From: Streptomyces sp. NRRL F-525
GTDB taxonomy: Bacteria; Actinomycetota; Actinomycetes; Streptomycetales; Streptomycetaceae
Direction of reading: 5' to 3'
Assembly (NCBI RefSeq): GCF_000716605.1
Contig: NZ_JNXE01000002.1
Span: forward strand, 434,001-498,000
Length of the DNA stretch: 64,000 nt
The notes below the pieces were generated by a model. It was not told the origin of the DNA. It worked only from the letters and a program-made list of their open reading frames with translations, and searched no databases. Below, one piece after another: positions 17,571-25,252 of the stretch. A program made the translations under genes and the position numbers. Position 1 is the first letter of the stretch, and each line of letters starts with the position of its first letter.

Positions 17571-19388
17571 TCAGTGCAGGTCGGCGGCCTGCTCGGGGGT
17601 TTCGTCGAGGAAGCCGCCCGACTGGTGCTGCCAGAGCTTCGCGTAGGCGCCCTCGGTCGCCAACAGTTCCTGGTGCGTGCCTTGTTCGACGATCCGGCCG
17701 CGGTCGAGAACGACGAGCCGGTCCATGCCGGCGACGGTGCTCAGCCGGTGGGCGACGACGAGTGCGGTCCGGCCCTCCATGAGCCGCCACAGTGCTTCCT
17801 GTACGAGGATCTCGCTCTCGGAGTCGAGCGCGCTGGTCGCCTCGTCGAGGAGCAGGATCGGGGCGTCGCGCAGGATCGCCCGGGCGAGGGCGACGCGTTG
17901 GCGCTGTCCGCCGGAGAGCTTGATGCCGCGCTCCCCCACCATCGTCTCGAAGCCGTCCGGCAGCGCGTCGGCGAACTCCGTGACGTGCGCGGCCTCGGCG
18001 GCCCGGCGGACCTCGGCGTCGGTGGCGTCGGGCCGGGCGAAGGTGAGGTTCTCGCGCAGGGTGCGGTGGAACATCGCCGGGTCCTGCGGGACGTAGGCGA
18101 TGAGGCTGCGCAGGTCGGCCTGGCGGAGCTTACTGATGTCCTGGCCGCCGATCAGGATGCGGCCGGCGTCGATGTCCGTCATCCGCAGCAGCAGTCGGCT
18201 GAGGGTGGTCTTGCCGCCGCCGGACCGGCCGACGAGGCCGATCTTCGTGCCGCTGGGCACGGTCAGGTCGAGTCCGTCGAAGAGGGTGTCGGCGCCCGCG
18301 TGGGCGAAGGTCACGTTCTCGAAGCGGACGTCGGTGGCCCGGGACCGCAGCGGCTCGGGCGAGGCCGGGTCGACCACCGTCGGCGGAGCCATCAACAGCT
18401 CGGTGAACTGGGCGGCTTCGGTCATCGAGCTTTCCAGGCGCCGGTAGATCTGGTTGAACTCGAACATGATCCGGGTCGCGTTCGTGTAGTACGTGAACGC
18501 GACGACGACGGCCTCGACGCCGTGTTCGCCGCCGCCGAGGGCCACCGCGAGGAGCAGGCCCAGCGCGTTGGTGAGCACGGAGAGCGGTGCGACCAGGGTG
18601 TCGATGCGCAGGTTGCCGTAGTCCCAGGAACGAAGGGTCAGGCGCCTCGACTGGGCGACGCGGGACCGGTGTTCGGCGGCCTCGCGTTCCTCGGCGGCGA
18701 ACGCGCGGACCGTGTCCATGTTCATCAGGCTGTCGGCGACATGGCCGGACACCCGGGCGATGGCCTCCTCGCGCAGGTCGACGAGTGCCTGGCGGCGCCG
18801 GATGAGCGGCGCGACGACCAGACCGGTGAGCGCGATCATCGCCAACAGGCCTACGACGAGCAGCGGTTCGTAGCGCCACAGCACGACCGAGCCGAACAGC
18901 AGCGGGACCAGGCTGCCCACCACCTGGAACGTCATCGTGTCGACGAACTCCTCGAAGCGGGAGGCGAAGCTCAACACCCGCTTGGTGAGCGACCCGGCGA
19001 AGTTGTCGTGGAAGAACGCGGCGTCCTTGGCGAAGAGTTCGTCCATGCCGATCACATACAGGTGCTCGATGCCGAGCGCGTCCAGCCGGTTCAGACAGTG
19101 CAGTCCCAGCCGCCAGAACACCTCGGCGAGCAGCAGCACTCCGGCGAACCCGAGGACGTACGGCAGTGTCGTGCGGACGCTGATGTCCGCGTCTCCGGCG
19201 ATCCGGCCGACGAGCTTGGCGACGATCAGCGGCGCGATGTAGTTGATGCCGATGTTGCCCACGGCGGGCAGCAGTGTGGCGGGCGCGGTCCAGCGGCGGA
19301 GCCGGGCCAACTCCCGTCCGTAGTAACGAAGTGCGAGTAACACCGAGCCTTTGCGCGGCCCGATGTCGCGCGATTCAGGCGATCCCAT
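17571..19388 (-). CDS. ABC exporter, fused transmembrane and ATP-binding domains
   Basis: This is a half-transporter of about 605 residues starting at ATG 19388 (MGSPESRDIG); further upstream in-frame codons lack a plausible binding site. Residues about 20-330 form a six-helix type-I exporter domain (LLPAVGNIGINYIAPLIVAK, FHDNFAGSLTKRV). The nucleotide-binding domain shows Walker A GRSGGGKTT, Q-loop VPQDPAMF, signature LSGGQRQR, Walker B ILLLDEATSALD and an H-loop VVAHRLSTV. It probably works as a homodimer exporting a lipid, peptide or drug. It sits alone between two sugar loci, transcribed toward the first, and no functional link to them is evident. Confidence 0.9.
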   Translation of the reverse strand: MGSPESRDIGPRKGSVLLALRYYGRELARLRRWTAPATLLPAVGNIGINYIAPLIVAKLVGRIAGDADISVRTTLPYVLGFAGVLLLAEVFWRLGLHCLNRLDALGIEHLYVIGMDELFAKDAAFFHDNFAGSLTKRVLSFASRFEEFVDTMTFQVVGSLVPLLFGSVVLWRYEPLLVVGLLAMIALTGLVVAPLIRRRQALVDLREEAIARVSGHVADSLMNMDTVRAFAAEEREAAEHRSRVAQSRRLTLRSWDYGNLRIDTLVAPLSVLTNALGLLLAVALGGGEHGVEAVVVAFTYYTNATRIMFEFNQIYRRLESSMTEAAQFTELLMAPPTVVDPASPEPLRSRATDVRFENVTFAHAGADTLFDGLDLTVPSGTKIGLVGRSGGGKTTLSRLLLRMTDIDAGRILIGGQDISKLRQADLRSLIAYVPQDPAMFHRTLRENLTFARPDATDAEVRRAAEAAHVTEFADALPDGFETMVGERGIKLSGGQRQRVALARAILRDAPILLLDEATSALDSESEILVQEALWRLMEGRTALVVAHRLSTVAGMDRLVVLDRGRIVEQGTHQELLATEGAYAKLWQHQSGGFLDETPEQAADLH

Positions 19389-19530
19389 CCCCACCCCATG
19401 GTGTCGTCCGGCGCCCGGCAAACGGACTGGCCAGGAAGGGAAGTGTCCCGCGACGGCACGCGCGCAGTCCAAGCGTTTTTCCCTCAACAGCTGTGATGCG
19501 CACGGGGTTTGCGGGATCTACGGTGACACC

Positions 19531-20559
19531 ATGGCGACTGATCCAGTGAGCGGGCCGATGCGGCTTGCCGACATGCCGTTGCACGATCCGTTCGTCGTGG
19601 CCGACGAGGCGACCCGCACGTATTACCTCTACACGTCCAACGACCCCTCCGTGTCGGGCGTGGAGGGCGTCGGCACGATGGCCTACCGGAGCCATGACCT
19701 GCGTGACTGGACGCGTCCCGTGGTGGTGTTCCTGGCGGCGGAGCAGAGCAACCTCTGGGCGGGCGACGGTGGTTGGGCGCCGGAGGTGCAAGCGTGGCAA
19801 GGCAGGTACTACCTGTTCACCACACTGCACGACGAGGGCAGTCCACTGCCGGTGCCCCCAACTGGCCGCTGGGGCACACCGTTTCAGCTCGCGAACCACC
19901 GGCGGGGCACGATCACGGCCGTGTCCGAATCCCTGCTCGGCCCCTTCACCCCGGTCGACCCCGCACGCCCCACCCCGCCCGAGCACCTCATGACCCTCGA
20001 CGGCACGCTGTACGTCGACCCGTCCGGGCAGCCGTGGATGGTCTACGCGCACGAGTGGCTGCAGACCGTCGACGGCACGATGGAGGCGATCCGGCTCGCC
20101 CCGGACCTGACCGGCACGATCGGCGACCCGGTCTTCCTCTTCAAGGCCTCGGACGCGCCCTGGATCGGCGAGGAGATCCCGGCCGGCGTGCCGCACCAGC
20201 TCCCGCCGTACGTCACGGACGGACCACAGTTGTACCGCGCCCCCGACGGGTCGCTGTTCATGCTCTGGTCGACGTACGAGAAGAACGTGCCCGGCGCGGA
20301 CGGCAGCCTCACCGGGGGCTACGTCCAGACCTACGCCGTCTCCACGTCCGGTGAGATCAAGGGGCCTTGGCGGCAGGAGCGGCCGTTGGTGCGGGAGGAC
20401 AGCGGGCACGGGATGCTGTTCCGCACGTTCGAGGGGCAGTTGATGATGATCCTGCACCGGCCGTTCGAGAACGCGCGCGGCAAGCTGTACGAGATGGAGC
20501 TGACCGGTGACGAGTTGCGGGTGCTGCGGCAGCGCACCGACCTGGACGGTGGCGGATGA
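19531..20559 (+). CDS. Glycoside hydrolase family 43 protein (intracellular)
   Basis: The 342-residue protein starts at ATG 19531 (MATDPVSGPM); no signal peptide is present, so it acts on imported oligosaccharides. The five-bladed beta-propeller marks of GH43 are visible: the N-terminal HDPFVV aspartate (general base), WAPEVQAWQGRYYLF, TLDGTLYVDPSG with the pKa-modulating aspartate, and VTDGPQLYRAPDGSLFMLWS. Most members are alpha-L-arabinofuranosidases or beta-xylosidases, though other specificities occur. It is convergent with the ABC permease genes 18 bases away and opposite to them, so it is separately transcribed. It likely trims side chains of the same glycan handled by the neighbouring importer (inference). 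Confidence 0.85.
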   Translation: MATDPVSGPMRLADMPLHDPFVVADEATRTYYLYTSNDPSVSGVEGVGTMAYRSHDLRDWTRPVVVFLAAEQSNLWAGDGGWAPEVQAWQGRYYLFTTLHDEGSPLPVPPTGRWGTPFQLANHRRGTITAVSESLLGPFTPVDPARPTPPEHLMTLDGTLYVDPSGQPWMVYAHEWLQTVDGTMEAIRLAPDLTGTIGDPVFLFKASDAPWIGEEIPAGVPHQLPPYVTDGPQLYRAPDGSLFMLWSTYEKNVPGADGSLTGGYVQTYAVSTSGEIKGPWRQERPLVREDSGHGMLFRTFEGQLMMILHRPFENARGKLYEMELTGDELRVLRQRTDLDGGG

Positions 20560-20577
20560 ACCGGCCGCCGCTCCCCG

Positions 20578-21447
20578 CTATTGCTTGACCGCGCCCGCCA
20601 ACCCGTTGATGAAGAAGCGCTGCAACACGATGAAGATCAGGACGATGGGCAGCAGCGTGATGACCGAGCCCGCGCAGACCAGGGTCCAGGCGGTGGAGTT
20701 CTGGCCGATGAAGTTGAACATGCCCACGGACAGGGTGTGGAGTTCGGGCCGGGAGAGGGTGAAGACCAGCGGGATGAAGAAGCTGTTCCAGGCGTTGATG
20801 CAGGCGAACAGGCCGACGGTCGCCAGCATCGGTCCGGACAGCGGGAGCATGATCCGCCAGAAGATCTGGTGGAAGTTGGCCCCGTCCACGCGGGCCGCGT
20901 CCTCCAACCCCCGGTCGATCGTCGTGAAGTAGCCCATGAAGAGGAAGGTGCCGAAGACCATCCCGCCCGCCGACTGGACGATGACCACGGACCAGAGGGT
21001 GTTGAGGAGATGGAGGCGCTGGATGAGGTCGAAGACCGGGATGATCGTGTAGCCGTGCGGCAGGAACAGCGTCACGCCGACCAGGCCGAGCCAGATCTTC
21101 TTGCCGGGGAAGTCGGTGCGGGCGAGGACGTAGCCGGCCATCGAGGTGGCGAGCAGGGTGACGATGACCGTGCCGGTCGCGAACAGGACCGTGTTGACGA
21201 AGAACTTGCTGAAGTCCGCCTGGGTCCAGGCCTCGCTGTAGTTGGACCAGTGGAACTCGGACGGGATCGGGTTGAGCCCGCCGGAGAAGAAGCCGTCGGT
21301 GCTCTTCAGTGAACTGCCGAGCGCCCACAGGAACGGGTAGAGCCAGACGAGGCCGCCGCCGAACAGCGCGAGATAGAGCAGACCGCGTCGGCCTCGGCGC
21401 AGGCTCAACTGCGTTCGCAGGCGCGGGCGTTGGGACAGTGTGGACAT
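20578..21447 (-). CDS. Carbohydrate ABC transporter permease (MalG type)
   Basis: This 289-residue membrane permease has hydrophobic helices from about residue 22 (GLLYLALFGGGLVWLYPFLW), the EAA loop LEDAARVDGANFHQIFWRIML, and the C-terminal RFFINGLAGAVKQ tail typical of MalG homologs. It is the third gene of the second ABC locus, 12 bases downstream of the partner permease. No ATPase gene follows; the convergent GH43 gene ends the unit. Confidence 0.93.
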   Translation of the reverse strand: MSTLSQRPRLRTQLSLRRGRRGLLYLALFGGGLVWLYPFLWALGSSLKSTDGFFSGGLNPIPSEFHWSNYSEAWTQADFSKFFVNTVLFATGTVIVTLLATSMAGYVLARTDFPGKKIWLGLVGVTLFLPHGYTIIPVFDLIQRLHLLNTLWSVVIVQSAGGMVFGTFLFMGYFTTIDRGLEDAARVDGANFHQIFWRIMLPLSGPMLATVGLFACINAWNSFFIPLVFTLSRPELHTLSVGMFNFIGQNSTAWTLVCAGSVITLLPIVLIFIVLQRFFINGLAGAVKQ

Positions 21448-21459
21448 CGACGTGACCCT

Positions 21460-22455
21460 TTACTGGTTGGCGGCCGCGCGGCGGCGGCTGATCCCGCGCA
21501 GGGCGAGGACCTGGAGCGCGGAGAACACGATGAGCAGCAGTCCGTAGAGGAACGAGGCGGCGGAGGCCAGGCCGATGTCGGGCTCGGCGGCGGCACCGGC
21601 CGAGCCGCCGAAGGCCAGGTGGTAGATGTACGTGTTGACGACCTCGGTGGCGAAGTACGGGCCGCCGCCGGTGAGGACCTGCACGAGGTCGAAGACCTGG
21701 AAGCTGCCGATGAACGCCAACACCACGATGACGACGCCGACTTGGCGCAGCATCGGGATGGTGATGCGGAAGAAGGACTGGACCGGTCCACAGCCGTCGA
21801 GCTTCGCCGCCTCGTACAGCTCGGCCGGGATGGTCTGCAGTCCGGCGAGGAAGTAGACGAGGTTGTAGCCGAGGGTGTGCCAGATGCCGATGGCGATGAT
21901 CACGGCGAGCGCGGTGTGCGGGTCGCCGAGCCAGTCGATGTGCCCGTCCGTCATGCCGGTCTTGGCGAGCAGACTCCCCGCCGAATCACCGAAGTTGGCG
22001 AGCATGAGCTGGATGACGACGCCGACGACCGCGGCCGAGGTGACGACGGGGATGAAGTAGACGGTCCGGAAGAACAGCGCGAACTTGAGCTTCGGGTTGT
22101 TCAGCACCAGCGCGAGCGCCAGCGCCAGCAGGAGCTGCACCGGGACGAGGACGAAGGCGTAGACGAAGGTGTGCTCGACCGCGCCCCAGAAGATGCTGTC
22201 GCTCAGGATCTGCCGGAAGTTGGCCAGGCCCACGTAGTTGCCGGGCTCGCCGATGCCGTTCCAGCGGTAGAAGGTGTAGCCGAAGGACGCGAAGATCGGG
22301 TAGACCACAAAGGCCAGGAGGAGTACGGCCATGGGAGCCAGGTAGAGGTACGACCACTTGGCTGCGCGGATGCGGCGGCCGAGGCCGGGGCGGGCGGCGA
22401 CCGGGGGTGGAGTCGGGGGCGTTCGCCGACGCTCGCGGGTGTCGAGGAGTGACAT
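21460..22455 (-). CDS. Carbohydrate ABC transporter permease (MalF type)
   Basis: This 331-residue protein has a proline/arginine-rich cytoplasmic start and six hydrophobic segments (YLYLAPMAVLLLAFVVYPIF first). The EAA loop is LYEAAKLDGCGPVQSFFRITI. Its start lies 9 bases from the binding-protein stop. It forms the channel of the second sugar importer with the gene at 20578-21447. Confidence 0.93.
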   Translation of the reverse strand: MSLLDTRERRRTPPTPPPVAARPGLGRRIRAAKWSYLYLAPMAVLLLAFVVYPIFASFGYTFYRWNGIGEPGNYVGLANFRQILSDSIFWGAVEHTFVYAFVLVPVQLLLALALALVLNNPKLKFALFFRTVYFIPVVTSAAVVGVVIQLMLANFGDSAGSLLAKTGMTDGHIDWLGDPHTALAVIIAIGIWHTLGYNLVYFLAGLQTIPAELYEAAKLDGCGPVQSFFRITIPMLRQVGVVIVVLAFIGSFQVFDLVQVLTGGGPYFATEVVNTYIYHLAFGGSAGAAAEPDIGLASAASFLYGLLLIVFSALQVLALRGISRRRAAANQ

Positions 22456-22464
22456 GGTGACGGC

Positions 22465-23955
22465 TCACGCCTTCTTCTTCGTGGTGTACGGCTTGGTGGG
22501 GTCCCAGTCCGGGAAGACGTAGTCGGACGTGCTGACCTTCTTGCCCTGCTTGGCCACAGCGGCGACCGCGTCGGACAGGAGCTGGAACTTCTTGTCGGCC
22601 AGGCTGGTCAACGCGCCCTGGACGTCCTTGATTTGGCCGGTGTAGACGCCGGTCACCACATCGCTGATGTCCGGCTTGGGGACGCCGGGCGCGACGCCGG
22701 CCAGCTCCGGGTTGCGCACGAGGGGCACCGGGCCGCGCAGTACCTGCTCGGTCATGCCGATGAAGGCGGCGAAGGGCTTGGAGTCGATGCCGTCCGGGTT
22801 GTTGTCGGCGGGGTGGGCGGAGACGCCGTTGAGGTCCTGCACCCAGCGGCGCCCGGCGGCGGGGGACGTCAGCGCGTCGAGCCACTGGAACCCCTCGTGC
22901 GCCTTCTTGCTCTTGGCGGAGACCGCGGCGAAGGTGCCGTTGCCGACCGGGTCGGCGTAGTAGAAGCCCTTCGGTGTCGTGGTCGGCGAGGGCAGGGTGA
23001 CCAGGCTGTAGTCGGTGAACTTGTGCTGGGTCCACTCGGGTTGGTTCCACACACCGCCGACGGTCATGCCGAACTTGCCGCGCTCGAAGAAGGCGCGGGC
23101 CGCTTCGTCGGACAGGCTCACGGAGTTGGGGTGGAAGAAGCCGCGCTTCTTCCATTCGACGAACAGCTCCAGGAAGTCGGCGTACGCGCGGTCGGTGCCG
23201 AACGTCCATTTGCCGACGCGGTAGTCCATGCCGGTGCCGGGCACGGTGGGGGCCCCGCCCGGTGCGCCGGCGCCGCGCACGAACAGGTCCAGCCACCAGG
23301 CGAGGACGCCGATGCCGTCCGCGTTGCCGAAGCCCAAGCCGTACGACTTGCCGCCGCTCTTCTTGGTGATCGTCTGGGCGGCGCTGGTGACTTCGTCCCA
23401 GGTGCGGGGGATCTTGACGCTGCCGTCGGGGTTCGTCAGGCCGGCGGACTTGAAGACGCCGTGGTGGATGTAGAGCTGGAGCTGCGGGCCCGAGCCCTTG
23501 AGCGGGGCCGAATAGACCTTGCCGTCAAAGACGTTGGCGCCTTCCAGGAAGGTGCCTTCGGGGAAGCGTGACTGCCAGGCCGGGGTCGCCCACTCGTCGA
23601 GGGGGTGCAGCCAGCCCTTGGCGACCTGCTCGGCGACGCTGGGGACCTGCGGGATCATGAAGACGTCCGGCGGGTTGCCACTGCGGTTGGCGAGCGCGAC
23701 CAAGTCCGGGTATTTGGCGTTCTGTTGGGTGGTCTTCTTGACGCTGACTCCGCTGTGGCCCTTCTCGAAGAGCTCTATCTCCTTGTCCACCCAGGGGGCT
23801 TGGGTGACGTACCAGTCCCAGTAGGTGAGCGCGTCCGCCGCCGAGGAGGGGGAGCCGGAGCCGCACGCGCTCAGTCCGCCGCCCAGGGCGAGGGTGCCGG
23901 CGCCGAGTGCGGCGGTGCGCAGGAGGCCGCGTCTGGAGACGTTCGACGAAGTCAT
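22465..23955 (-). CDS. Extracellular sugar-binding lipoprotein of ABC transporter
   Basis: This 496-residue protein has a Tat-like RRGLLRTAALGAG segment and a lipobox ending LSAC near residue 31. The mature part is a family-1 solute-binding protein (ALTYWDWYVTQAPWVDKEIE, NRSGNPPDVFMIPQVPSVAE, FGMTVGGVWNQPEW, GFQWLDALTSPAAGRRW). It is longer than average for the family, consistent with an oligosaccharide ligand. It is the first gene of the operon, downstream of an AACCGGTT operator and divergent from the LacI regulator gene. Confidence 0.92.
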   Translation of the reverse strand: MTSSNVSRRGLLRTAALGAGTLALGGGLSACGSGSPSSAADALTYWDWYVTQAPWVDKEIELFEKGHSGVSVKKTTQQNAKYPDLVALANRSGNPPDVFMIPQVPSVAEQVAKGWLHPLDEWATPAWQSRFPEGTFLEGANVFDGKVYSAPLKGSGPQLQLYIHHGVFKSAGLTNPDGSVKIPRTWDEVTSAAQTITKKSGGKSYGLGFGNADGIGVLAWWLDLFVRGAGAPGGAPTVPGTGMDYRVGKWTFGTDRAYADFLELFVEWKKRGFFHPNSVSLSDEAARAFFERGKFGMTVGGVWNQPEWTQHKFTDYSLVTLPSPTTTPKGFYYADPVGNGTFAAVSAKSKKAHEGFQWLDALTSPAAGRRWVQDLNGVSAHPADNNPDGIDSKPFAAFIGMTEQVLRGPVPLVRNPELAGVAPGVPKPDISDVVTGVYTGQIKDVQGALTSLADKKFQLLSDAVAAVAKQGKKVSTSDYVFPDWDPTKPYTTKKKA

Positions 23956-23985
23956 CTGATGTTCCTCCGAGGCATGTAACGTTCA

Positions 23986-24000
23986 CTGAACCGGTTACAG
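23986..24000 (-). promoter_or_regulatory. LacI-type operator before the second sugar ABC operon
   Basis: CTGAACCGGTTACAG is a pseudo-palindrome centred on AACCGGTT, 31 bases upstream of the binding-protein ATG (23955). It lies in the intergenic region shared with the divergent LacI gene (24170), so repression of both genes is plausible. A GTAAC half-site at 23976 precedes it. An AT-rich stretch (about 24106-24136) nearer to lacI probably holds that gene's promoter. Confidence 0.6.
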
Positions 24001-24169
24001 GAACTGGGACGTTATGGGGACGACACACAGCCGTCAAGAGGTTCGACAGCGCTTGGGAAACTCCGACAGGTACCTGCACCTGGGGCGTAGAGAAACCCTC
24101 GCCAGTTGTGTAACTTTTTCATCGGTGTTACTTACATCGGCAGTTCACCGGGGCGAGGAGAAGCAGAGC

Positions 24170-25252
24170 ATGGCTCAAGGTCGGGGTTCCGCAGGTCGGG
24201 CGACGATCCGTGACGTGGCATCGCGTGCGGGCGTCTCCGTCGCCACCGTCTCGCGGATTCTCAGCGGGGCGTACACCGCTCCCCCGGCGACGCACGACCG
24301 CGTCATGCAGGCCGTGCAGGACCTCGACTACGTCGTCAACGCCAACGCCCGCTCCCTGAACACGAGTTCGGGGCTGGTCGCGATGGTGGTCAACGACATC
24401 ACCTCGCCGTTCTTCATGAACGTCGCCTCCGGGGTGGAGGAACAGGCCGTCGCCGACGGCCGGGTCTGCCTCGTCTGTTCCACCCAAGGTGTCCCGGAGC
24501 GGGAGTTGTCGGTGATCGAGCTGATGCGCCAGCGCGGTGCGGAGGCGATCATCCTGGTCGGCGGCATGGCCGAGACCGAGGAGCATCTCGCCCAACTCAC
24601 CGCCGCAGCCGAGGGGTTGGAGCGCGCCGGTTCCCGGCTGGTGCTCTGCGCCCGGCCGTGGAAGGGCGGCGCGAAGGCGCCGGTGGACGTGGTGGAGTGC
24701 GACATGGAGAGCGGCGCCTTCGCCGCCACCAGCCATCTGCTCTCCGCCGGTCACACCCGGGTGGCCCACCTGGCGGGCCCGCACGAGTTCAGCGTCGCGG
24801 GCCAGCGCCTGGAAGGGTACGAACGGGCGCTGCGCGCACACGGCGTCAAGCCCGACCCGGCGCTCGTCGCCGAGAGCGACATGACACGGGAGTCCGGATA
24901 CGAGGCGGCCTGCCGCCTCCTCACCGACACCGACGCCACCGCAATCTTCTGCGCGAGCGACATGAGCGCGGCCGGTGCCATCGCCGCCGCCCGCGACCTG
25001 GGCCGCTCGGTCCCCGACGACCTCTCCGTGGTCGGCTTCGACGACATCCCGCTCGCCGAGGACCTCTACCCCCGGCTGACCACCGTGCACGTCCCCCAGC
25101 AGGAACTCGGCCGCTCCGCGACCCGGCTGGCCCTGCACCGGCGCCCCATGGACCCGCCGAGCCGCCGGGTGGTGCTCGGTTCGCACGTCGTCGTACGCCA
25201 GTCGGTGGCGCCCCCGGCCCGCCTCAACCCCGTTGGAAAGGTGGACAGTTGA
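24170..25252 (+). CDS. LacI-family transcriptional regulator
   Basis: This 360-residue repressor starts at ATG 24170, with GAGGAG upstream. The N-terminal HTH reads TIRDVASRAGVSVATVSRILSG (split here as recognition helix VATVSRIL), followed by the hinge NANARSLNTSSG. The periplasmic-binding-protein-like effector domain includes VAMVVNDITSPFFMNVASGV and DLSVVGFDDIPLAEDLYPRLT. It is divergent from the sugar ABC operon and overlaps the DUF2264 gene (TTGA). It probably binds the AACCGGTT sites at 23986-24000 and perhaps those at 17345-17500, releasing them with an imported sugar. Confidence 0.92.
   Translation: MAQGRGSAGRATIRDVASRAGVSVATVSRILSGAYTAPPATHDRVMQAVQDLDYVVNANARSLNTSSGLVAMVVNDITSPFFMNVASGVEEQAVADGRVCLVCSTQGVPERELSVIELMRQRGAEAIILVGGMAETEEHLAQLTAAAEGLERAGSRLVLCARPWKGGAKAPVDVVECDMESGAFAATSHLLSAGHTRVAHLAGPHEFSVAGQRLEGYERALRAHGVKPDPALVAESDMTRESGYEAACRLLTDTDATAIFCASDMSAAGAIAAARDLGRSVPDDLSVVGFDDIPLAEDLYPRLTTVHVPQQELGRSATRLALHRRPMDPPSRRVVLGSHVVVRQSVAPPARLNPVGKVDS

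Noticed and set aside
24041..24057. GACAGCGCTTGGG upstream of the first lacI gene as a third AGCGCT operator
   Set aside because: Only the centre agrees with the 30905 and 32367 sites; the arms do not pair, so it was not listed as a feature.
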